DNA from: Pseudobdellovibrionaceae bacterium
Lineage (GTDB): Bacteria; Bdellovibrionota; Bdellovibrionia; Bdellovibrionales; UBA1609
Length of the DNA: 56,342 nucleotides
Assembly: GCA_947444305.1 (NCBI GenBank)
Contig: CANEZP010000021.1
Span: 1-56,342 of the forward strand
Direction of reading: 5' to 3'
Shown: piece by piece, positions 29,128 through 38,199 of the stretch
Numbering within the stretch: the stretch's first letter is position 1
Layout of the letters: the number at the start of each line of letters is the position of its first letter
Position numbers and translations under genes: made by a program
Notes under the pieces: generated by a model
Databases searched by the model: none
The model's input: only the letters and a program-made list of their open reading frames with translations
Told to the model about the DNA's origin: nothing

Positions 29128-29829
29128 ATGGTCTTAAATTGGTTTGTGCAAAAAAATGAAAACGTCGAGGGCCCCATCTCTACCGACGATGTGCAAACTC
29201 GCCTGCAGACCGGTCAGTTGAGCGACAAACACATGATCTGGGGCCGCGGTCTCGAGACTTGGATTACCCTCTCGCACTGGCAACAAGAGTTGCCGCACCT
29301 CGCGACGGGCGGTCAAGTCGAAGTCGTTCAGGAAATGTGGCACTACGCGAGCGGCGGCAAATCGCTCGGTCCCTTTCCGAAAAGCTTACTCGTTGAAGAA
29401 TTGAAGAACGTCGAGAACGTCGGCGACGTGATGATTTGGACTAAAGGGATGAAAGAGTGGGCTCCGCTTTTCGAGTTTCACGATTTGCTCTCCGCCGTTG
29501 GGATTAATAAACGGCAGTATCCCCGCGCCGATCTTACCGGCCGCGCGCTGATAAAGACCTCCGGTATGACTTTGATCGGCAAGCTTTTAACATTATCCGA
29601 AGGTGGATGCGGCATCGCGATTGAGCAGGGATTAGTGCCCGGCCAAGCCTTCACGCTGGAAATGCAAAGCCCCGGTTTCCGGGATACGCTGCACGCCAAA
29701 GCCGAATGCCGCTACGTGAGCGAAGGCATCGCCGGCATCAGGTTCACCCAAATTTCAAAGGAAACTAAGAGCGCGATTATTCAATTCGTAAAACAATCGC
29801 AGACGCGGTTCGTGCTGAAGGCCGCTTAA
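29128..29829 (+). CDS. GYF-GYF-PilZ domain protein (candidate c-di-GMP receptor)
   Basis: This 233-aa cytoplasmic protein has two GYF_2-like modules (~5-53 with NVEGPISTDDVQTRLQTGQL and MIWGRGLETW; ~71-118 with GKSLGPFPKSLLVEEL and MIWTKGMKEW), then a PilZ domain (~125-228). PilZ binds c-di-GMP through RxxxR, here RQYPR at 129-133, and (D/N)xSxxG, here TLSEGG at 155-160, so the usual acidic residue is replaced by Thr. GYF modules bind proline-rich peptides, and the neighbouring FHA-TonB protein has a proline-rich linker. GYF also occurs in Myxococcus GltJ. A c-di-GMP switch for the adjacent envelope machine is an inference. Confidence 0.82.
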   Translation: MVLNWFVQKNENVEGPISTDDVQTRLQTGQLSDKHMIWGRGLETWITLSHWQQELPHLATGGQVEVVQEMWHYASGGKSLGPFPKSLLVEELKNVENVGDVMIWTKGMKEWAPLFEFHDLLSAVGINKRQYPRADLTGRALIKTSGMTLIGKLLTLSEGGCGIAIEQGLVPGQAFTLEMQSPGFRDTLHAKAECRYVSEGIAGIRFTQISKETKSAIIQFVKQSQTRFVLKAA

Positions 29830-29846
29830 TAATTGCGGCCAAGCGT

Positions 29847-30431
29847 TTAATTAACGGCCGCGGCTTCGCCCGGTTTTTTGATAACGGCAAAATTGATTTC
29901 TTGCATGCCCGCTTCGGTCACCGAAAACATCACTTTTTTAACGGTCAGGAAATCAACCATCTTATCGGCCTGAACGGTGATCTTGCGGAACTCTTCGATC
30001 TCGGTCACTTTTTGAACTTGTTTAGCGTCGTTGACGGCCGCGCGGAGCTGATTGCCCACGCTGCGTTTTTTCTGTTCACCGCTTTCGACCGTTTTCTTCA
30101 GCATTTCCATCAGCGGTTTGATTTCCCACTCGGTTTGCTGCTTCACGGCCGCGAAATCGGCGATCTTTACGTTGTTCAGCATGATGCCGTCGGTGGCGAT
30201 CAAGACCACGTTCGAAGGTGAAAGTTCCTTTACCGCTTGCGCGGAGGGAAGATCAACTTTTTCGGGCATCGGTAAAACTTGATTCGTCGTCGCGTAGTTT
30301 TGCAGCAAGAAGACACAAAGCACGGTGAACATATCCACCATCGCCGTCATGTTCAGGGGCGCTACGGCACTGCGTTTACCGCCGCCTTTTTTACCGCGCT
30401 TTTTACGTTTTCCGGGCACATGAATCGGCAT
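29847..30431 (-). CDS. ExbD/TolR-family protein (second copy)
   Basis: This 194-aa protein has a very basic N terminus (GKRKKRGKKGGGKR), a single membrane helix (~29-46) with the channel aspartate Asp33 in LNMTAMVDMFTVLCVFLL, and a periplasmic domain of ~145 residues containing a helical insertion (residues ~100-145) not seen in short ExbD. With ExbB upstream it would form a proton-driven motor. It is separated from the first ExbD by 82 bp holding a terminator-like hairpin, so its level may be lower. It is convergent with the GYF-PilZ gene (17 bp gap). Confidence 0.88.
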   Translation of the reverse strand: MPIHVPGKRKKRGKKGGGKRSAVAPLNMTAMVDMFTVLCVFLLQNYATTNQVLPMPEKVDLPSAQAVKELSPSNVVLIATDGIMLNNVKIADFAAVKQQTEWEIKPLMEMLKKTVESGEQKKRSVGNQLRAAVNDAKQVQKVTEIEEFRKITVQADKMVDFLTVKKVMFSVTEAGMQEINFAVIKKPGEAAAVN

Positions 30432-30482
30432 CTGACACTCCTGTTACAACCTCAGTCCATTCTTGGACCGAGTAAATCTAAA

Positions 30483-30502
30483 GCCGCCCAAGCCTGGGCG
30501 GC
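30483..30502 (-). terminator. terminator-like hairpin between the two ExbD genes
   Basis: On the minus strand a perfect 8-bp stem GCCGCCCA/TGGGCGGC with a 4-nt loop is followed by TTTAGATTTA. This fits a weak or partial intrinsic terminator. It would attenuate read-through from exbB-exbD1 into the second exbD gene. Confidence 0.5.
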
Positions 30503-30513
30503 GCAATATTAGA

Positions 30514-30990
30514 TCAGGGCGCGGAGCCCGCCGTCGCCACCGAAATTTCGGGGAAACCGGCGGTCAACAACGCATCCATCCCACCGATCAAAGAATCGTA
30601 GGGCAATTCGTCGAGCACCGTAACGACGGCGTCGACTTTTTCGGGATACAGTTCCTTAATCTTCTTCAACTCAACGATCAGCTTCGTATTGTCGTATGTA
30701 CCGCTAACCTTCGGGAAATTCAAAGTTGAACGACCGATGAGCACGCGGTAACCATCCCTCAAAACGTCGAGGCGGAAGGGAATCTCGGCCTTCGGGGGCG
30801 GCTCCACTTTATCGTCGTTCGATTTTTTTCCGTAGATCGAGCTGCCGATTTGAATCATCGACACCTGCGTCCAAACGGCGGTGATGAGCAAAAAGATAAT
30901 ACATACCGACATCAAATCGATAATGGGAACGAGGTTTAGATCAACCGTCGTGCCCCTGCCATCATCATCGCCATCACTAATGCTTGCCAT
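30514..30990 (-). CDS. ExbD/TolR-family protein (first copy)
   Basis: This 158-aa protein has a short acidic N terminus, one membrane helix (~20-42) with the channel aspartate Asp25 in VPIIDLMSVCIIFLL, and a compact periplasmic ExbD/TolR domain. It starts 3 bp after the ExbB stop, so the two are made together. In Myxococcus the comparable motor is AglR-AglQ-AglS, one TolQ-like and two TolR-like proteins, which is exactly the composition here. Confidence 0.9.
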   Translation of the reverse strand: MASISDGDDDGRGTTVDLNLVPIIDLMSVCIIFLLITAVWTQVSMIQIGSSIYGKKSNDDKVEPPPKAEIPFRLDVLRDGYRVLIGRSTLNFPKVSGTYDNTKLIVELKKIKELYPEKVDAVVTVLDELPYDSLIGGMDALLTAGFPEISVATAGSAP

Positions 30991-30993
30991 GGA

Positions 30994-31689
30994 TTAATCC
31001 TTAATCTTGTCTCTGTTAGCGACGACTAAGTTCATCAAAGTCATCGAGCTTTCCATCATGTCGTTGATGGCGCGTGAAATGCGGATTTGGAAGAAACCGT
31101 AAGCTACGACGGCGGTGATCGCCACGAGCAGACCGAAGGCGGTACAGTTCAGAGCTTCGGAAATACCCATCGATAGGCGCGCGGCTTTCGTTGCGGCGTC
31201 GGCTTCGGCGACACCACCGAATGAAGTGATCAGACCGATGATTGTTCCCATAAGACCGACGAGAACGCCGACGTTACCGAAAACCGCGAGGAAGGAAACC
31301 CAACCTTCGAGGCGAGGAGTTTCGCGCAATACGGAAGCGTCCATCGCGACTTGAACTTCTTCGTCGGGGCGGCGGTTCATGACCTGAACGAGACCGGCCT
31401 TAAGCGTGTTCGTCAGCGGCGTCGGGCGCGAATCGCAGAAAGCGATGGCCTGACGAATGTCTCCGCGCAAAATCATCGTGAAGAGATTTTCCGTGATGTT
31501 GTTTTTATCAACGGTCAGGCGCTGAAGAGCCATCAGACGGTTGATGATAAGAAACGCCACCAAAATACCGATCGCGGCGATAACGATCATGACCGGTCCG
31601 CCCTTACAGAAGGCTCCGGCGATAAAGTTTGTGTAACCTGCGCAGTGATCGACTAGATCCACCGTTTGACTCATTGCTTGCTGTTCCAA
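30994..31689 (-). CDS. ExbB/TolQ/MotA-family proton channel protein
   Basis: This 231-aa inner-membrane protein has three predicted helices: ~32-50, and the paired ~135-160 and ~180-200. The MotA_TolQ_ExbB core is WVSFLAVFGNVGVLVGLMGTIIGLITSF and ISEALNCTAFGLLVAITAVVAYGFF, with the pore Thr/Ala positions expected of proton channels. The start is taken as TTG 31689, with GGAGG six bases upstream; an in-frame ATG at 31674 is possible. It is the first gene of an ExbB-ExbD-ExbD set that follows the FHA-TonB gene and is the likely force generator for that complex. Confidence 0.92.
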   Translation of the reverse strand: MEQQAMSQTVDLVDHCAGYTNFIAGAFCKGGPVMIVIAAIGILVAFLIINRLMALQRLTVDKNNITENLFTMILRGDIRQAIAFCDSRPTPLTNTLKAGLVQVMNRRPDEEVQVAMDASVLRETPRLEGWVSFLAVFGNVGVLVGLMGTIIGLITSFGGVAEADAATKAARLSMGISEALNCTAFGLLVAITAVVAYGFFQIRISRAINDMMESSMTLMNLVVANRDKIKD

Positions 31690-31737
31690 AATACCCCTCC
31701 CTGGGATGTTAAATCTAAGACAAGTTTAATTTAGGTT

Positions 31738-31755
31738 GGCCGCAAGCTTGCGGCC
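31738..31755 (-). other. perfect 18-bp palindrome upstream of exbB
   Basis: GGCCGCAAGCTTGCGGCC is a perfect 18-bp palindrome in the 73-bp gap between the FHA-TonB gene and exbB. As RNA it would fold into a stem with an AGCT loop. The minus-strand continuation (AACCTAAATTAAA) is AT-rich but not a U-run. It could be an attenuator, an mRNA-processing site or an operator. Confidence 0.45.
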
Positions 31756-31762
31756 GACCCGA

Positions 31763-33961
31763 CTACTGACTCGAGAAGACGAACGGGAAAATCACGCGGC
31801 CGACTTGATCTTTCGGCGGATCGGGGAATTTCCACATCTTCAGGCGACTCATAATACAATTGGCCACGCGGTCATTTCCGAGAGCGTTGCTCTTCGTGGA
31901 AACTCTTGAGACGCGGCCTTCTTCTTCGATATCCCACTCGAGTACAACTTTTCCGTACAGATCGGGGGACTTCTGCAATTCTTGCTCGTAACAATTGCGG
32001 ATCTCGCGCAAGTGCTCGCGGATAACGCGACGGATGGCTTCTTTATCCATGCCCCCGCCGAACTCACCTTCTTGGCCGGTCACGTTGATCTGTACCGAAC
32101 CTTTTTGTCCGAGCCCGCCCGTACCGTAGCCGGTCGTGCCCGTGCCGCGGCCTTGAGTTCCGACGCCGGCGATTCCGTAAGTGGCCGTGCCTTTACCGCC
32201 CGCGCCCGTGTCCTTTAATTTTCCGCCGAGATTATCGCCCGCGCGATTTTCGGAAGAACCGGCGGCGCCCGTCGCGGCGTCGGCCATACCGGCCAATTCA
32301 CCGGCTCCGCTCGCGGCTTGTTGCAAATTCTTTTGCATTCCGCCTTTACCGAACGTCGCGAGCAAACCCATCTTATTCGGATCGGGTTTCTCGGCCTTCA
32401 TGTTGGCGCCTTCTTTCGCGCCCGTCTTAATCGCCGCACCTTGGGCCACCGCCGAAGTGGCGACCTTCGGTTTATTAGCCGAATTCGGCTTCGGCTTCAC
32501 TTCGGCCGCTTTACCCGGATCGGGTTTATTCTCGGCGGCTTTCGACTCGGCCTTTTGCTGCTTTACCGGCTCGGCCGGGGCTTTCTTCTGGTCTTTAACT
32601 TCGACGACCTTCTTAGGCTTTTCCGGTTCGGGCTGCGGCGTCGATTCTTCCTTCGGCGCGGGCGGATTGAACTTTACGATCGCTTTGCGGATCGGTTCTT
32701 CAATCTTTGCTTCGTCTTCAAGAAGCGGCGACGGAGTGTACATGAAATTGTAGAGACCGAGGATCGCGGAGACCGTGAGCGCTAAGATGACGCCGGTGAC
32801 TTCGCTAGAAGTCATATCCAAGAGCGGCGCAACGAGCGGCTTCGGAGTTTCGGCGACGTAACGGATATAAAGTGAGATCAGATCGCCTTGCAAGCCGACG
32901 CGAACCATCTCGCCTTGGCGTAGATCCATTTCGAAGTGCGAACCGGCGTTGCGCATTTTATTCTGGCGCGCGAGCTCGCTGAACGAAAGAGTCTCGCCGT
33001 CGCGGATAACTTCGCCGGTCATTTCTTGGGTAAGACATACCGTGCACGAACCCGCGATCTTCAGAAGTTCGTATTTGCTCTTGCTTGAAATAATCGGAAC
33101 GACGACGTCGGCCGTCGGATCCGAGCTGATGAATACCGAACCGGGACGATTGAAGGTATTGCTGCTGAGAACGCGGTTGTTCCATGAGACGAGAACTTCA
33201 ACGACCGAACCTTTGTGCGGCTTAATAATCTCTTTAAGATCTTTATAGGGAGCCGGGGGCGCAAAAGTTTTGTAGCTTTTCTTTTTCTTGCCGCCGATGG
33301 GCGCACCGAGTTTGCGCGCTTGGGGAATATTCGCCTGAGCGATGTTTCCCTGCATCGGGTTGCCCTGCGTGATGTTCGGCGGTGAGACCGGCTTGCCGGG
33401 CGGTACGAAAGCTTTTTTCTCGTCTTCTTTTTTCTTTGCCGGAGGAATGGGCGGAACGACCGGCGAAACCGGCGCCGCGGACTTCTTTTCCTCGGGCGGA
33501 GTTTGCGGCGGCAACACGGCCATCGGGGCGGTCGGTTCGAGGTCTAAATCTTCGTCATCAACGGGCGGCGGATCGGGCATCGTGAAGTTAACCACGGAGA
33601 CTTGCGTGACGGCCGTGAGGTCAACGCCGTCTTGATGCACGACGGGCGGCGCGGCCGGCTTCGGTACGCCGATGAAGAATTGTAGGCGGAACGGGCCGAT
33701 CGTGATCTCGTCGCCCGAAGTTAAACGGTCTTCGAGGATGCGGTTTCCGGCTTTGAACGTGCCGTTAGAAGAACCTAAATCCGACAGATAGTAATCGCCG
33801 TCGCGCTCTTCGATCATGGCGTGCAAAAGCGCAACGCCGTCGTCTTGCAACTCGAGTTGCACGTCGCTGTTTCGGCCGATGACAATTTGTGAGCTCTCGA
33901 ACTGGCGAACCGTTTCGAGTTTGTCACCTTTGTATACTCTAAGAACTACCGGTTGTTTCAA
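31763..33961 (-). CDS. FHA-domain / TonB-like trans-envelope protein (GltG-like)
   Basis: This 732-aa protein has a cytoplasmic FHA domain (~20-95: IVIGRNSDVQLELQDDGVALLHAMI, DLGSSNGTF), a proline/lysine-rich linker (~125-240), a second beta-rich region (~245-370), one membrane helix (~390-408), a long P/K/E/A- then G-rich periplasmic stretch, and a C-terminal AgmX/TonB-like domain (~645-732: IRRVIREHLREIRNCYEQEL, YGKVVLEWDI). This is the order described for Myxococcus GltG. FHA reads phosphothreonine; the TonB end would contact outer-membrane partners. The start is TTG with GAGG upstream, overlapping the previous stop (TTGA). Confidence 0.85.
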   Translation of the reverse strand: MKQPVVLRVYKGDKLETVRQFESSQIVIGRNSDVQLELQDDGVALLHAMIEERDGDYYLSDLGSSNGTFKAGNRILEDRLTSGDEITIGPFRLQFFIGVPKPAAPPVVHQDGVDLTAVTQVSVVNFTMPDPPPVDDEDLDLEPTAPMAVLPPQTPPEEKKSAAPVSPVVPPIPPAKKKEDEKKAFVPPGKPVSPPNITQGNPMQGNIAQANIPQARKLGAPIGGKKKKSYKTFAPPAPYKDLKEIIKPHKGSVVEVLVSWNNRVLSSNTFNRPGSVFISSDPTADVVVPIISSKSKYELLKIAGSCTVCLTQEMTGEVIRDGETLSFSELARQNKMRNAGSHFEMDLRQGEMVRVGLQGDLISLYIRYVAETPKPLVAPLLDMTSSEVTGVILALTVSAILGLYNFMYTPSPLLEDEAKIEEPIRKAIVKFNPPAPKEESTPQPEPEKPKKVVEVKDQKKAPAEPVKQQKAESKAAENKPDPGKAAEVKPKPNSANKPKVATSAVAQGAAIKTGAKEGANMKAEKPDPNKMGLLATFGKGGMQKNLQQAASGAGELAGMADAATGAAGSSENRAGDNLGGKLKDTGAGGKGTATYGIAGVGTQGRGTGTTGYGTGGLGQKGSVQINVTGQEGEFGGGMDKEAIRRVIREHLREIRNCYEQELQKSPDLYGKVVLEWDIEEEGRVSRVSTKSNALGNDRVANCIMSRLKMWKFPDPPKDQVGRVIFPFVFSSQ

Positions 33962-34311
33962 TTTTTACCTCTGCCCCGCTTAACTTCGTCCGCGTCTCTG
34001 CGCATTTCCGGTAAGAAATCTTCGCGCAGCTTGATCAGGCGTTTGAAATTGAATTGCTTCTTCTGCAAGAGATAAAACAATTCAGGCTTCTTCAACTCAC
34101 CCTCAACTAATTCGTCTTCGAAATCGATCTTCGTACGTTTCTTATCGCCCGCTTTGTCGCCCGCGGCGGCCGTGCTCCCGCCGCTTGCGGCAGCAGGTTT
34201 CTCCGCCGCTTTGGTTTCGCCCTCTTCTTGCGCATTCGCGCGTGAAGCTTCGAACAAAACCGACAAAGTAAGCGCGCCCATCAATAATATGTTAACTGCC
34301 TTTAATCGCAC
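33958..34311 (-). CDS. small exported protein in the Glt-like cluster, 117 aa
   Basis: A signal peptide (to about residue 27, cleavage after ANA) precedes an A/G/K-rich linker and a conserved-looking C-terminal block, IDFEDELVEGELKKPELF then FKRLIKLREDFLPEM. I recall similar short proteins beside TolQR/TPR clusters in delta-type bacteria, but cannot name one with certainty. The start is taken as GTG 34311, with GGAG nine bases upstream and a clean signal peptide; a longer TTG start at 34344 is possible. The stop overlaps the FHA-TonB start. It is likely periplasmic and part of the same complex. Confidence 0.75.
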   Translation of the reverse strand: MRLKAVNILLMGALTLSVLFEASRANAQEEGETKAAEKPAAASGGSTAAAGDKAGDKKRTKIDFEDELVEGELKKPELFYLLQKKQFNFKRLIKLREDFLPEMRRDADEVKRGRGKN

Positions 34312-34350
34312 TGGCCAAGTCTCCGTTTGTTGCCTGGACCCCAAAGGTCA

Positions 34351-37300
34351 CTAGTTTGGTTCGCTTAACGCTTTATCCAGCTCTTCAATTTGCTTGCGGG
34401 TCTTCTCGTCTTCTGCCAAGAACTTCAGCCGATTGAGTTGCTTCTCGCCTTCTTTTTTATCTTTCAACTTGTGTATCAATAAGATCGAGTAGTTCATCAA
34501 AGCGACGACGTTGCCGCTATCGACTTTAAGGATGTCTTGGTAAATGGATTTCGCTTTGTCGGCGTTGCCGGTTCCGCTTAAGGCTAAAGCGTAGTTGTTC
34601 GCTACGTCGAGGCCCACGCCGCGTTTGAGATCACCCTTCACCGCGCCGTAACCGTCCTTCAACAAATCGGAGGCGCGCGTGAAGTCTTTGTACTCGACGA
34701 ACACGCTGCCCAAATTCGCGGCACCGATCGGGTAACCTTTGTTAAGCGTAAGTGCTTTACGGAAGGTTGCGATCGCCGGACGCATTTTCGCCTCGGTCAG
34801 GAAAATAACTCCGAGATTGTTATGTAACGCCGCTTGATCCGGATGCGCTTTGAGCGCGCGGTTCAAGATCGTTCGCGCCATCCCGAGCTTACCCTGCTGA
34901 ATGTAAAACACCGCGAGGATGTTTAAGGCCTTCAGCTCATTCTGATCTTTACCCAAGCGTTTCGAAACCGCGTCGACCATGAGCGACTCTTCTTTGGATC
35001 GGAAAGCGTTCTCGAAGTCTTTGTCTTTCTCGGCTTCCATGGTGTCGGGCATCTTGGTGAGGATCGCCTTCTCGCCGAAATCCGCGAATTTCTCTTTATT
35101 CAAGCGATTCAATTCGCGTTGGGCGGTCTTCATGCCGTCCGAGTAACCTTCGAGTGCGTAACCGCGTTCAATGGCTGAATCGTAACTCTTGATCGCTTCG
35201 TCTTGGAAAGGCTTGGCAACGCCGTCGACGCCGGCTTTGTACTGCTTCAAGCTTTCTTCATCCAAGCCCTTCGGCAACGGAACGCCGTAGATCGCGGCCG
35301 CCATGTGTTGGTTCGCCTGACCGATCATCGCGAGAGAATTCACGATGTACGGGCCGTCATCGTAGCGAATGACGGATTTGAGTTGTTCCTTAAGCCGGCC
35401 GAGCAATGCGAGCTTTTGCTTAACCGCTTCTTGCTGACGCTGCGGATTCTGCGGGATTTTGATCGCGCGTAATTCGTCGAAGGTTTTCGAGACTTCGGTA
35501 AAACGGCATTCGGCGGCGTAACTGACGCCTACCGGCTGTTCGGTCGTCGAATGCGCTTTAACTTGGTAAATTACCTTCTTGCACCAGTCTTCGAAGTCCG
35601 TCTTGCGGCCTTTTAACTGGTGAATCTTCGCGACCTTATAAGCGGATTCGATCAAACCGGCTTTGTTGCCCGGGCGTGCGTCGTAATACTGCTTGTAGAA
35701 GTCTTGGGCCTTCGTGATGTTCCCGCGGCGCTCTTGCAACTGGGCCATCAACAACAAGGTTTCCCATTTGTCTTTACCCTTCGAGGTGTCGAAGTAAGCC
35801 TGGTAGTTGTTCGCGGCCGCGGTGTAAGAATTCATCCCGTCGCGAATAATCGCGGCGTTGAACAAGAATGCCGTCGACTCTTTGTCTTTCGGGTTCTTCT
35901 TTACGTAACCTTCGTAAGATTCGGCCGCTTTTTGGTATTGGCCGGTCTTCTCGTAGATGCTCGCGATGAACTGACTCGATTTTTTCTTCGCGTCTTCGTT
36001 CTTGGGGCTCTTGTCGGCCATCACGACCGCGTACATCGCGGCGGCTTTCGCAAGATCACCCGCGCGTTCGAAATTGATCGCGGCGTTAAACGAGGCCTGG
36101 GGACCCAGTTCGCCGCCGGCATATTTTTTTGAGAAAGCTTCGTACGCTTTCGCGGCGCCTTCGAAATCTTTCTTCTGCTCGAGATCTTGGGCTTCTTTGA
36201 ATTCAGCCCGGAGGAGGACGCCTTTAACCTGCTCGCCGACTTGGCTGCCCGCCAAATCCGGGTTGTTGAGGATATCTTGACCGGCTTGCTTCAAACCGCC
36301 GAAATCCTTTTTCAAGTTGTAGATATCCAAGGTCAAGTTCGCCGAGTACTGGGCGTACGGTGACTTCGGGTAATCCTTGATGATGCTATTGAAAGCCACC
36401 AAGGCTTTGTCGAATTGGTTATGGTAGTAATAGAGCGCGCCCATTTTGTAGCGCATGGCCGGAACGCTTTCGCCCTTCGGGAAAGCTTTCACGTATTTCT
36501 CCGAAGCGATTTCAAACGCGGCCACGTTCGCGGTGAACGGAACCGGCTCGAGCGTATCGCCCACGGCTTTCTTCAGGTTCTCTTCCTTCGGCAATCCTTT
36601 TTCGAGAGCGAGAACTTGGTTGAGAACAGCTTTTTCGTAGTAAGGCGAATTCGGCGCGTTGTCGGATATCCAGGCGTAGTGGATCGAGGCAGTTTCGAAA
36701 TCGCCCATGTCGAAGAGCAATTCCGCGTAGAAGAAATGCATCTCGTCAAGCTTCACGCCTTGCTTGAAGGTCGCGAAGTATAACTCGTAACCTTGCTTGG
36801 CGGCTTTTTGCGCGGCGGCCACGCGGCTGTTCTGCGCGGTCTGGTGATTTTGCAGAACGTGGTTACGCAAGGTCGTTTCGATCAACTGGTTGGCGCGGCC
36901 GATCAACTCTTTGTCTTTCGCGTTGGCCTTAGCCCATTCGCTCTCGGGCGAATAGTTCTGAATCCAGTTGTAAAGTTCGTTGCGGAACGTGTCTTTCGAA
37001 TCGGTGGAAACGTACATCGTTACGATTTGGTATTGGTAATCGTAAGCCTTCGGCGAGTTGGGACGCTCGGTGATCAAGTCGCGAAAGATGTAGCGGGCGC
37101 CGTCGCGGTTCCCCACGTCGGCGTAATAGTAGGCGAGCTTTTCGAGCAAACCGAATACCTGTTTCGCGCCCGCGATTTCTTCGAAGTAACCACGCGCGGC
37201 CTGGGGCGTACCCGACTCGGCGTAGAACACGACCAAATCTTTTTGCGCTTCCGTCGCCAATCGGATGCGGCTTACGCCGCCGGCCGAGGCATCTTGCGAA

Positions 37301-38199
37301 CCTTTAGCTACCCGGCCCGCGCGAATAACGCGTTCGAGCGAGAGCAAGGCCGGCTTAACCTGACCCGTTTTGTACTGACACCAAGCCATCTTATATATAG
37401 CGAACGACCACAAACGCGCGCGCTTGTTTAACGAAACGGCCGTGTAGTGCTTCAAAGCGTCCGTCCACATTTCACGTTCGAAGAAGTATTCGCCGAGGGC
37501 GAAGTTCGATTCTTCTACGTACGGACTTTGCGGATACTCGGCGGTCAAACGGCGGTAATAGTCTTTACCTTTTTCGGGCTGGTTTAACTCGAAGTAGTTA
37601 TACCCAAGGAAGAACAGGGCCTGATCCATTTTCGGATCTTTGGGGAAGTCGCGCAGGAAGTATTCATAAAGCTGCACGGACTTCTTGTTGTAGTCTTGCG
37701 CGGCGTTCAGGTTAAGCTTCGGGCGGACTTTCGTTTCGCCTTTTTGAAATTTGGCGATTTGTTCGTCGTAGCGCTGTTGCAAACGGTATTCGATCAAACG
37801 TGATTTTTCGACGTAAAGCTCGGCCAGACGCAGCCACAGTTCGCCGCGGCGTTTGCTGTTTTTAAACTGCTGGGTCAATTTGTAGAGCTGGCGGATCCCC
37901 TGATCGGTGATCTTCTCGAGCTCACCTTCGTTCGTACCTTCTTCGTAATACAAGGTCGAACGTGACGGCGGCTTAATCGCGGTCAGCGAAACTTTTTGAT
38001 GCAGTTCCTGCTGCTTTTTATATGCAGGCAGCGCGGCTTTATCCTTCGAGAACGTCACCTTCTTGGTGTTCTTCTCGATCCGCTTGAGCACGTCACCGAC
38101 CGTCTTGCGCGTAGGTTTGTCCGCGGCTAACGAAGTAGCCGAGAAGCCTAGTAACGCAATAAGGAGGGCGCGCTTAATTACAACTTTGTGTTCCGACAT
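34351..38199 (-). CDS. large exported TPR-repeat protein (GltD-like), 1282 aa
   Basis: A signal peptide (cleavage near ALAA, ~residue 26) is followed by some 1200 residues of tetratricopeptide-type helical repeats: QALFFLGYNYFELNQPEKGKDYY, then SPYVEESNFALGEYFF and others, ending with canonical TPRs (AALHNNLGVIFLTEAKMRPAIATFRKALTL, AANLGSVFVEYKDFTRAS, ALMNYSILLIHKL). It is a periplasmic scaffold. Length and neighbours fit the very large TPR protein GltD of the Myxococcus gliding complex; that assignment is by architecture only. Its start overlaps the upstream TPR gene by 26 nt. Confidence 0.8.
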   Translation of the reverse strand: MSEHKVVIKRALLIALLGFSATSLAADKPTRKTVGDVLKRIEKNTKKVTFSKDKAALPAYKKQQELHQKVSLTAIKPPSRSTLYYEEGTNEGELEKITDQGIRQLYKLTQQFKNSKRRGELWLRLAELYVEKSRLIEYRLQQRYDEQIAKFQKGETKVRPKLNLNAAQDYNKKSVQLYEYFLRDFPKDPKMDQALFFLGYNYFELNQPEKGKDYYRRLTAEYPQSPYVEESNFALGEYFFEREMWTDALKHYTAVSLNKRARLWSFAIYKMAWCQYKTGQVKPALLSLERVIRAGRVAKGSQDASAGGVSRIRLATEAQKDLVVFYAESGTPQAARGYFEEIAGAKQVFGLLEKLAYYYADVGNRDGARYIFRDLITERPNSPKAYDYQYQIVTMYVSTDSKDTFRNELYNWIQNYSPESEWAKANAKDKELIGRANQLIETTLRNHVLQNHQTAQNSRVAAAQKAAKQGYELYFATFKQGVKLDEMHFFYAELLFDMGDFETASIHYAWISDNAPNSPYYEKAVLNQVLALEKGLPKEENLKKAVGDTLEPVPFTANVAAFEIASEKYVKAFPKGESVPAMRYKMGALYYYHNQFDKALVAFNSIIKDYPKSPYAQYSANLTLDIYNLKKDFGGLKQAGQDILNNPDLAGSQVGEQVKGVLLRAEFKEAQDLEQKKDFEGAAKAYEAFSKKYAGGELGPQASFNAAINFERAGDLAKAAAMYAVVMADKSPKNEDAKKKSSQFIASIYEKTGQYQKAAESYEGYVKKNPKDKESTAFLFNAAIIRDGMNSYTAAANNYQAYFDTSKGKDKWETLLLMAQLQERRGNITKAQDFYKQYYDARPGNKAGLIESAYKVAKIHQLKGRKTDFEDWCKKVIYQVKAHSTTEQPVGVSYAAECRFTEVSKTFDELRAIKIPQNPQRQQEAVKQKLALLGRLKEQLKSVIRYDDGPYIVNSLAMIGQANQHMAAAIYGVPLPKGLDEESLKQYKAGVDGVAKPFQDEAIKSYDSAIERGYALEGYSDGMKTAQRELNRLNKEKFADFGEKAILTKMPDTMEAEKDKDFENAFRSKEESLMVDAVSKRLGKDQNELKALNILAVFYIQQGKLGMARTILNRALKAHPDQAALHNNLGVIFLTEAKMRPAIATFRKALTLNKGYPIGAANLGSVFVEYKDFTRASDLLKDGYGAVKGDLKRGVGLDVANNYALALSGTGNADKAKSIYQDILKVDSGNVVALMNYSILLIHKLKDKKEGEKQLNRLKFLAEDEKTRKQIEELDKALSEPN

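Noticed and set aside
38174-38199. Frameshift joining the two large TPR genes into one
   Set aside because: The downstream gene has its own ATG, ribosome site and signal peptide, so the 26-nt overlap is an ordinary operon overlap.
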